Part shown: piece by piece, positions 1 to 8,200 of the stretch | Numbering within the stretch: position 1 is the first letter of the stretch | How the letters are laid out: every line of letters begins with the position of its first letter | Source of the DNA: an uncultured bacterium | GTDB taxonomy: Bacteria; Bacteroidota; Bacteroidia; Bacteroidales; Paludibacteraceae | Assembly (NCBI GenBank): GCA_947074225.1 | Contig: CAMTOX010000041.1 | Coordinates: 1-10,111, forward strand | Direction: 5' to 3' | Length of the DNA: 10,111 bases | The notes under the pieces: model-generated | The model's input: only the letters and a program-made list of their open reading frames with translations | What the model was told of the DNA's origin: nothing | Database searches by the model: none | Translations under genes and position numbers: made by a program

Positions 1-46
1 TGTTGATTTACAACGAGAAAGACTTTATTATATGTGATATTTTTTG

Positions 47-54
47 TAACTTTG
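47..54 (+). promoter_or_regulatory. Possible Bacteroidota -7 promoter element for the dead transposase
   Basis: The bases TAACTTTG match the Bacteroidota -7 consensus TAnnTTTG exactly. They lie about 25 bases before the first recognisable transposase codon, a sensible distance for an IS transposase promoter. No clear TTG-type -33 element sits at the expected spacing; only TTTA around 24-27 is nearby. The match is short and could be chance in AT-rich DNA. Confidence 0.35.
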
Positions 55-78
55 CTTTGCACTACTAAGCACATAACC

Positions 79-703
79 TTTAAATCCGATAATCAAGCAC
101 AAAATCTGCTTTTTACCTCCTTCTTATGATGAATTGATCCCTAAAACTCATCGTATTCTTCTGGTTAACACTATTCTTGATCGAATAGATATCAGCTCTT
201 TGTTGTCAAGCTATCGTGGAGGAGGAAATAGTTGTTTTCATCCTCGCACAATGCTTAAAATATTGGTTTATACCTACCTTAACAACATTTATTTAGGTTG
301 ACAAATAGAGAGACAACTTCAAGAAAACATCTCTTTTATAAGGATTGCAGAAAGTATTAAACCTGATTTTCGTACTATAAATTATTTCCGAAGTAAACAT
401 CTTAAAGATACATTTGAAAATATCTTTACTCAAGTTTTTATATTCCTCGACGTACAATATATTGATGAGACAAAAGTAGAATCAGCAGCTAATAAATATA
501 CTTCTGCATTGAGAGAGGGTGTCGAGAAGAATTAGGTACGTTTAAAGAAAAAGAATCATGCATTACTTCAAAAGATAGAGAACATAGAAGGATTAAAAGC
601 TATGGCACATCATCTAAGAAAACTTGCTTCAAGCATATTTCCATTTAAAAATGACAAAAATCATTCTGTCGATAGAGGCTTAATAACACCACATAGTCCT
701 TAA
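79..703 (+). pseudogene. Degenerate IS1182-family transposase, internally deleted
   Basis: This is the remnant of a DDE transposase of the IS1182 type. The start reads FKSDNQAQNLLF (79-114), then a frameshift near 112-116 continues as LPPSYDELIPKTH. The N-terminal (InsH/DUF772-like) domain follows, with YRGGGNSCFHPRTMLKILVY, then QLQENISF and PDFRTINYFRSKHLKD, and later DVQYIDETKVESAANKYT. Damage is extensive: no usable ATG, an in-frame TGA at 299-301 where a CGA arginine codon probably stood, about ten residues apparently missing near FTQVFIFLDVQYID, and a TAG at 533-535. At about 587-592 the reading frame passes directly from the N-terminal part into GLKAMAHHLRKLAS, which resembles the extreme C-terminus of these transposases. 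The intervening catalytic core is therefore deleted, and only about 205 codons remain of a protein normally around 450-550 residues long. It cannot be functional. Terminal inverted repeats were not found. The family call rests on recalled motifs. Confidence 0.85.
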
Positions 704-767
704 ATAATTATTCAGAACTATATTATAAGAACTGCTACATAAGAATAGGCTAAAGCCATTATAAAAA

Positions 768-800
768 GAGTCCGACTAAAATTTCTTATTAGTCGGACTC
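768..800 (-). terminator. Strong hairpin terminator, possibly bidirectional
   Basis: A perfect 12-bp stem (GAGTCCGACTAA at 768-779 with TTAGTCGGACTC at 789-800) encloses a 9-base loop. Read leftward, the RNA after the stem is UUUUUAU, the classic rho-independent pattern. Read rightward it is followed by CCUUUUG, a weaker tract. It lies 222 bases past the stop codon of the barrel gene. It could be a back-up terminator for the leftward operon, a barrier between the operon and the IS remnant, or a leftover of the IS right end. Confidence 0.7.
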
Positions 801-948
801 CCTTTTGTTATATAAGTATCGACGATAACTATTTTGGAAAGTAGATGAAAAGAGTCCAAGAATCTTAATATATAATAAAGTAAGGTTTACTTTTGCTTTA
901 TCATCAAATAAGATGATGAAGGGCTATTTGAAATATTGATACAAGAAA

Positions 949-985
949 AGTGGAGAATGCTCTGTAATTGAGAACATCCTCCACT
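949..985 (-). terminator. Proximal hairpin terminator of the leftward operon
   Basis: AGTGGAG (949-955) pairs with CTCCACT (979-985). The stem continues inward with two mismatches (ATGCTCT against AGAACAT) around a 7-base loop. In the leftward RNA the stem is followed by UUUCUUG. It begins 36 bases beyond the TAA of the barrel gene at 1022, the usual place for an intrinsic terminator. The U tract is interrupted, so some read-through to the hairpin at 768-800 is plausible. Confidence 0.65.
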
Positions 986-1021
986 AAAAAAAACAGTATG
1001 AAAAAGTTATGAGAAATCAAC

Positions 1022-1903
1022 TTAATATCGAATACAATTACATCCATGCACATCGACCAATCTAAACCCTAATTTAATACCGAAAGTCATGGGGATAGTA
1101 TTGGTATTGTATTTCGAGTTATAGAATCCATTATACTTTGTTAGCGAAGTAAAGAGTGGTTGTGTTGTCATAGGTTTGAACATCTCATTAAATCCTTGTT
1201 CATAATATAATGTCACAAACATTTCTCCTTTACTTGCTACAGTAAAGAAAGCCCCCATTTGCAATTCGGCCGAGGCTAATACTTGTGCCTTTAATTTGCC
1301 ACTTGGCCTAAAATCATTGCTATAACCAAAGCCATGTTGAGGCAAGTTCTCCACTAACGTTCCTCCCCACTGTTCGTAGTAACCAGAGGTTGTAATTTCT
1401 CCATACGAGGTGAAATAAGATGCCGAGAAAGGTAATGTTACCTTAGCATTCAGCGACATGAGAAATCCAACATCGCTATATCTAGACTTGTATTGGTAAA
1501 ATACACCTACCGGTATGGTCACAGCATAACTTTGTTGACGCTCGTACCAATTAGATACTTTAGCACGAAGTTCATAAGGAAATCCTTCGTCGTCAATGGT
1601 ACTATAGGTAAGATTAGCATTAAGATGCTGCCCACCTTGAAAAGTCATAATTCCTGCTCCCACTGATAGTCCCCAGTTTTCATTATTATTAAACAAGTAG
1701 TTGTACTTTGCAGCCAACTCTACTTGCCCACCTCCCAAAATAGAACCAAGTTCTTTTTGGTTAAAAGGAAATAATGTTGCCCCTCCACCAACTTCAAATT
1801 GAAAATGGCTTGCTATACGTCTTTTGGCACTCATAGGTCCGAATGAACATATGAGCATGAAAATAAGTATGAGGCTCTGTTTTATGATAGTTGAGTATCG
1901 CAT
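1022..1903 (-). CDS. Predicted outer-membrane beta-barrel protein, unknown family
   Basis: A 293-residue exported protein, not recognised as a named family. Residues 1-26 form a Sec signal peptide: basic MRYSTIIKQ, a hydrophobic stretch of L, I and F, and cleavage after MSA. No lipobox is seen; Cys19 lies within the hydrophobic core. The mature part is rich in Gly and aromatic residues with alternating hydrophobic strands such as VELAAKYNYLF, WGLSVGAGIMTF, YAVTIPVGVFYQYK and GFLMSLNAKVTLPF, as expected for an outer-membrane barrel. The likely last strand is PMTFGIKLGFRLV. A short tail follows, ending HGCNCIRY, whose Cys288 and Cys290 are the only cysteines in the mature protein. There is no OmpA peptidoglycan-binding domain, and none of the QDPQF or NPAYAG-like motifs expected of PorP/SprF proteins. 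The gene starts 58 bases after the stop of the giant repeat protein on the same strand and is followed by a hairpin terminator, so it is probably the second gene of that operon. Serving as surface partner or anchor of the giant protein is inference. Confidence 0.85.
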   Translation of the reverse strand: MRYSTIIKQSLILIFMLICSFGPMSAKRRIASHFQFEVGGGATLFPFNQKELGSILGGGQVELAAKYNYLFNNNENWGLSVGAGIMTFQGGQHLNANLTYSTIDDEGFPYELRAKVSNWYERQQSYAVTIPVGVFYQYKSRYSDVGFLMSLNAKVTLPFSASYFTSYGEITTSGYYEQWGGTLVENLPQHGFGYSNDFRPSGKLKAQVLASAELQMGAFFTVASKGEMFVTLYYEQGFNEMFKPMTTQPLFTSLTKYNGFYNSKYNTNTIPMTFGIKLGFRLVDVHGCNCIRY

Positions 1904-1961
1904 AATTGCTATCGTGTAAAAAATAGATATTGTTTAGATTTATGATGTGTAAATAACCGTG

Positions 1962-2201
1962 TTATTCGTTAATAATAAATTTAATTGTTGCCTTTGTACC
2001 ATCGGTTAGGTTTACCATAATAAGGTACATACCAGCAGGATAAGTAGCCTGTACTTTCATTTGCGAGGTTACATCGTCTCTTCTCTCTATTACTCTACCT
2101 GCCATATCATGAATAGTTACCGAAGCACCTATTAACTGGTCGTCTGAGTAAGGGATATATAGGTTAGCATTATCAAATCTTTGTACGGGGTTAGGATGCA
2201 T
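1962..2201 (-). other. T9SS type A C-terminal sorting domain of the giant protein
   Basis: Residues 2622-2700 match the Por secretion tail (TIGR04183-type). HPNP at 2623-2626 opens the domain, DMAGRVI at 2653-2659 is the central strand-turn motif, PAGMYLI at 2676-2682 is the PxGxY motif, and the protein ends KFIINE. In known T9SS cargo this domain directs passage through the outer-membrane translocon and is cut off by a PorU-type sortase, usually with transfer to a surface lipid. No secretion component is encoded in the window, so the machinery must lie elsewhere. Confidence 0.95.
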
Positions 2202-5200
2202 AGTTATTTGTGCTTGCACCTGTTGTTTCTGGAAGAAGAGAGGACATGACTTTTGCTTACTACCATCGTGGCGCGTAGCAATAACATAGTATTCGCCATC
2301 AAAACCACCAGTTTCAGAGTAGTATTGCAAGAAAGCACCCGAGATGATACGATTGTTCTTATACCATTGGTAGGCTGTGTACTCTTGCGAAATATTATCG
2401 CATATTAGAACATCGTCCCACTTTAATACAATCATATTATCTTTCAATACCTCTATTTGAACACTCTTTTGGGTACCAACACATCCATTGTCGTTAGTAA
2501 ACTCTATCTGTAACTCATATATTCCAGGTTGAATTCCTGCAGGTATTGGAACTTCAAAATAGTTACCATATAAGAGTTCATCTGAAGTAGTAGCCGGGAA
2601 GCCCTGTGCTTGTGCTAGTGCCGAGAAATAGATGGTATAAGCAGCCGGATTTCCGTAACTTACAACAAAATTAAATCCTACTTCGGTAGATGTTTGACAT
2701 ACGGTTACAAAAGAGTCTACAGATACAATAGGTAAATCTAATACCGTTAATGTAAAGTCTTGCGATCCTTGAGCCCCTGTTTGTGAAACTACCGACACAG
2801 TATAAGTAGTAGTTACCAATGGCGTTACTCTAATAGCGTTTGTAGTTTCTCCAGTGCTCCAAAGGTATGTAGCACCTATTCCTGCATCGGCAGTAAGGAG
2901 AACCGACTCTCCCTGACATACGTCGGCATCGCCTAAGATAATAGGAAGATAATTATCGACCACCACAGTAATAGACTTATTAGTAGCACAACCATTTGCA
3001 TCTACTCCAGTTACAGAATAGGTAGTAGTGATTATAGGTGCTACTGTAATTGATGCTCCTACTTGCCCATTATTCCAATAGTAATGGTCGGCACCTGTTG
3101 CTGTCAATAGTGTTGATTCGCCCACAAAGATTGTATCGTCTCCTTGTATAATAATATTTGCAGGAGTATATACATCTATGTCGTGATAGCCATAGGCCAC
3201 ACAACCTGCGTTGTTGCTCACTTCTACTGTATAGGTTGAGAGGGCTTGAATTGCCACAGTAATAGACTGTGTTGTTGCCCCATTACTCCATAAATAGGCA
3301 TCGCCTTCGGTCGATGTTAGAATAACAGAATCGCCCGGACAAACTATTTCTGGTCCTTGAATGGCAGCAGTGAGTGTAGGCATAACTTGAATAGTTATGC
3401 TATCTTGAGCCACACAACCATCGTTTGTAATAGTAGAAACAGAATAGGTAGTGGTTTGCATTGGCGAGACACTATAATATTGACCGGTGAATTGTGTACC
3501 ATCTGGTTCTGTCCATACATAGATTAAGTTATCATAATAGTATCCTGCCTGTAATATTGTTGTTCCTCCTTCACAAATAAGGTATTGTGAGGCAGCAATA
3601 TTCATATTTGTTTTAGCGTGTACATATACCACAAAGAAAGATGAAGCAGTGCATCCAAATTCATTCATTACTTCTAAGTAATAGGTTGTAGTTACCGATG
3701 GTTTAACGTCAATGGTTTGAGTCGTTGCCAAACGATTTCCGTTAGAATCCATCCATAAGAATGATGCTATGTTACCTACTGCATGTCCTTCAAGACTTAC
3801 TACGTCGCCAGCACAAATGGTCGTATAGTTAGTTGCTCCATAATCTCCTGCCATCCACACAGAAGCTTGTGGTAAAATATTTACAACTATTTCTATATAA
3901 TGACGGTCTACACAGCCACCTGCCGATGTTACGTCGACCCAGTATGTTGTTGTAATGTTTGGTTGTAACCAAACAGCTTGCAATGTAGAGCCATTGCTCC
4001 ATTGATATGCCGATCCGCCATAGGCGGTGATTTGTGTTCCAGTACCTTGACAAATTTCAGTATTTCCCACAAACGACACCTCACTATATTCGTGTACGGT
4101 TACGGTATGTGAAATAGAATCTACACAACCATGTTCTGTAGTAGCAATAACGGTATAAGTAGTTGTAGTGAGTGGTTTCACCCATATACTACTTGTAATC
4201 TCACCACTCTCCCATAAATAGGTTGTTGTATTGGTACCATCTGTTGCTTGAAGTAAGAGGCTATCGCCAATACAGAGATTTGTATTTCCAATAATCTGTA
4301 CAGCAGGTAGATTATTTACCACCACTGTGTGCGAGATGGTTTCTACACATCCATTCATATTTGATACCTGGCAACTATATGTGGTGGTTGTGGTAGGATA
4401 AACCACAATATTTGTAGATGTAATACCATTACTCCAAGTAAAATAGTCTCCGCCCGCCGCAACTAATAGTACACGTTCGCCAGCACAAATAGATGTTGGT
4501 CCAACAATAGAAGCATTAGGTGCTATTCCAACATTTACAGTATGGAAAATTGTGGTGTCGCATCCTTGAACCGATGTTACAATACAGCTATAGGTTATAG
4601 ATTCCGTTGGGTTAACACTTATACTACGTGTAGTGGCTCCAGTGCTCCACTCTACAGTAGCATTGTTAGGTACGCCACTTAAAGTTAACGTTACCGGCAC
4701 ATTAGAACAGGTACTATTAGAACCATTAATAACAGCATTTACAGGTGCTAAGACATTCACACGAACAGTAAGGTTATTTGTACAACCATTCTCTGTTGTA
4801 ACAGTGAGGTAGTAGTATGAAGATACTGATGGCGAAACGGTTATGGATTGTTCATTTGATGTAAATGTGCTTGAAGCATTGCGCCAATAGTATGTCCCAT
4901 TTACTCCAGCACCATGTGCCATAAGTGTGACAGAACTGCCACGACAAATGCTAGTAGTAGTAAATGGAATGGTATCGTCACTCAATGTTACTGTAGGCAC
5001 CGGACGTGGTATAACACGAATCACAATAGAGTCTTTCACCATACAACCTCCTGTACCTGTAACTTCAACATAGTATGTTGTAGTTACTTGTGGTGCTACA
5101 CGAATAGATGCTGCACGCGAGCCGGTGCTCCAGTAGTATGATCTACCACCTGATGCCGTGATAGTTGTAGAACCACCTAAACATATTTCGTCCAGTCCAG

Positions 5201-8200
5201 TAATTTGAGGTATTGGTTTCTCGTATACAGTAACTAAATGTGTTGTTTCGCCCATACAACCATCGGCATTAGTACAAGTTACAGTAAGAGTTTCTGTAGC
5301 ATAAAGATTTACCCATATGGTGTCGCCAATCATACCATTGCTCCAATAGTAATCGGAGGTGGTAGTACCATCTGAAGCAATGAGCATTAAGCTATCGCCA
5401 GCACAAGTGGTGTTAGCACCCATAACAATAACATTAGGCAATCTGTTTACATTTACCGTATGATAAACAGTGTCTGTACATCCCCATGCGCTATAGGCTA
5501 TTAACTCGTAAGTAGTGGTATGTGAAGGTGCCACAGAAAGCTGAGCCGACGTGTTATTATTCACTGTCCACAAGTAGTCCACAGCACTCATGGCAGTAAG
5601 TGTTATGGTATCGCCAGCACATATAGCTGTTGGTCCAACAATAGATGCTCTTGGACGAGCTTCTACTTCTATACGGTGATTTATAATAGTATCGCAACCA
5701 GATCCAGCCGTATATCTGCACCAATAGTCTTGACTCCATGTTGGCGATACAGTAATAGAAGCGGTACGTGCCCCTGTGCTCCATAAGTATGAGGTTCCAG
5801 AGGTACCACCCATGGCCGTAAGAACTACTTTATCTTTTTCGCAAATGGTATCCGGAGCTGCGATATAGATATTATTAGGGAAGTCGTAAACCGAGACGGT
5901 CACTACCCCATACACATCGCATCCTCTAGAGCTATAGGCCGACACAGTATATGTAGTGGTTACTTCTGGGTTCACCACTATGGTTTGAGTGCTGTCGCCA
6001 TTACTCCACACATAAAAAGCATCGCCAAGACCTGTAGCAGTTAAAGCAGTAGATTCTCCTTTACAGATAGAGATATTACCAGCAATAACAAGTTCGTTTA
6101 CATAGATTGTTTTAGTAATAGTACTTTGACATCCGGTAAGACTATATACAACAACACTATACTGTGTTGTTTTAGAAGGATTCACAGATATGGAAGAGGT
6201 CATAGATCCATCATTCCAGAGGTATGAGTCACCACCCGATGCCGTTAATGTCACTACCTCACCGGCACAGATATACTCTTCTGTAGCAGTCATTCTAGCT
6301 TGACTCATATCTTCTACTGTTACAGTAATAGATGCCGAACTTGAACAGCCTTGTGCAGTATATGCTTGAACAGTATAGGTACCTCCAGTGGTTACGCGAA
6401 TAGAGGCTGTTGTGTCGCCAGTATTCCAGATAAAACTAGTTCCTGTACCTTGAGCAGTAAGCATGGTAGATGATCCCGGACATATAACACGGTTTCCAGC
6501 AATAGCCACTGTTGGAGGTCTGTGTACTTGTACAGTAACATAGGTTGGTTTACTTTCGCAACCAAAACGAGAAACAGTAATAACAGAATAGGTAGAAGTT
6601 ACCGAAGGTAATACCTCAATGGTTGGTGCTTGCTCACCAGTGCTCCAAATATAATATCCACCGGCACCAGCCCCTGTGGCAGTAAGTTGAGTGTTTGAAC
6701 CAATACAAATATTGGTATTTCCAGTAATGGTAGGAACCGGTAATGGGTTTACAATTACTGAACGCGATACGGTTTGGCTACATCCTTCGGCATTGGTAAT
6801 GATGACCGAGTATGTTGTTGTTACAGTAGGTGTTTCTGTTATTGATGGACCACTGGTACCATTACTCCAAGAGTAGCTCACTCCTCCTGTAGCCGTAAGT
6901 GTTGTAGCTTCTCCCGCACAGATTAGGAAGTTTCCTGTAATATCTCCTTTTGGTTGACTATTTACATGAACAGTATAATAGAGAGTGGTGTCGCATCCTT
7001 GCGAAGTGGTAAGAATGACATTATAAGTTGTTGTTACTACCGGCGATACAGTGATAGTATTTGTTACACCACCATTGTTCCAAAGATAATGGTCGCCTCC
7101 TACAGCAGTAATAATTGCACTACTTCCTTCGCAAATAACACTATCGCCCATGATATATACATTAGGAATATTATGTACGGTTACCAAATGTGTTTGTTTG
7201 GTTTCGCATCCATAATTATTCACTGCTGTTACTTCATAAAGTGTTGTTGTGGTAGGATATACAGTAATCATAGATCCAGTTTGTCCGTTTTCCCAACGGT
7301 AGTTAGCAGCTCCTGTTGCAGTAAGTACCACTGGTTCTCCAACACAAATTTCCGATGGTCCATTAATGGTTACATTAGGTACTGCACGAACATTCACTTG
7401 ATGAGATCCCACATAAGAACATCCACCAGGTAATATTGCTGTTACGGTATAGGTAGTAGAGGTGGCAGGAGAGATGCTGATACTCTTTCCTGTTTGTCCA
7501 TTGCTCCATTGGTATTGTTGAGCATCGCTTCCATCGGGGAATTCTGCGGTAAGCGTTATTAAATCGCCGAAACACATCTCTGATGGACCCGATATAACTG
7601 GACGCATGTTCTCACCAACTTTTACAGTGGCAGTCAATGTTTTCTGACAACCATTATTATTCATTATACGCACACTATATGTTGTGGTACGTTGTGGAGT
7701 TACAGTTATAGTTGCCGCTTGTGTACCATCGTCCCAAACATAGCTCACAATATTATTTCCAGCAACGGTTAATGTTGTAGATGCTCCAGGACAAAGATTT
7801 AAGATACCATCTATATAAGCATCGGCAAAGTCGTGTACTACAACTGTTACCGCTCTAATGGTTTTGCAACCGTTAGCACCTATTGCAGTAAGGTTATAAA
7901 CAGTGGTTTGAGTTGGCGACACCTGCAAAGTATCTCCTTGGCTCTCTATATCGCCACTCCAAAGATATTGATCGGCTCCGCTGGCTACTATAGTAGCCAT
8001 TTCTCCTTCACAAATAGTAAGGTTTCCAGCAATTGTTACTACCGGTGGTTGCTCCACTGTTAGTGTATGTGTTATTAAAGTATCGCAGATACCACCATTT
8101 GAGATTAAACAGGTGTATGTAGCATTAGCTGAAGGGTTCACTGTTATTCCCTCTGTAGTTTCTCCAGTATTCCATAAATAATTCGTTCCTCCACGTGCAA

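Larger units (their letters stand above)
704..1021. other. Non-coding spacer between the IS remnant and the leftward operon
   Basis: About 320 AT-rich bases without a credible gene. They hold two strong hairpins (768-800 and 949-985, listed separately). The 10-base string AAAAGAGTCC occurs twice, at 764-773 and 848-857. A small 6-bp hairpin (ATCATC/GATGAT) lies around 901-918. No tRNA-like fold, promoter or small ORF with a supported start was seen. The left part may be residual IS sequence, but no boundary is visible. Confidence 0.6.

Noticed and set aside
1022..1903. Assignment of the barrel gene to PorP/SprF or to an OmpA-family protein
   Set aside because: The QDPQF and NPAYAG-like motifs expected of PorP/SprF are absent, and there is no C-terminal OmpA peptidoglycan-binding domain.
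1904..1961. A promoter or terminator in the 58-base gap between the two genes
   Set aside because: No TAnnTTTG element and no stable stem with a U tract is present; only a 5-bp ATAAC/GTTAT pairing is visible, so the genes are read as one unit.
6954..7433. A 159-codon + strand open frame opposite the giant gene
   Set aside because: It is antisense to the repeat array, its product is low-complexity and rich in Cys, Ser, Tyr and Ile with no domain or signal peptide, and several similar antisense frames occur where the repeated codons happen to lack stops.
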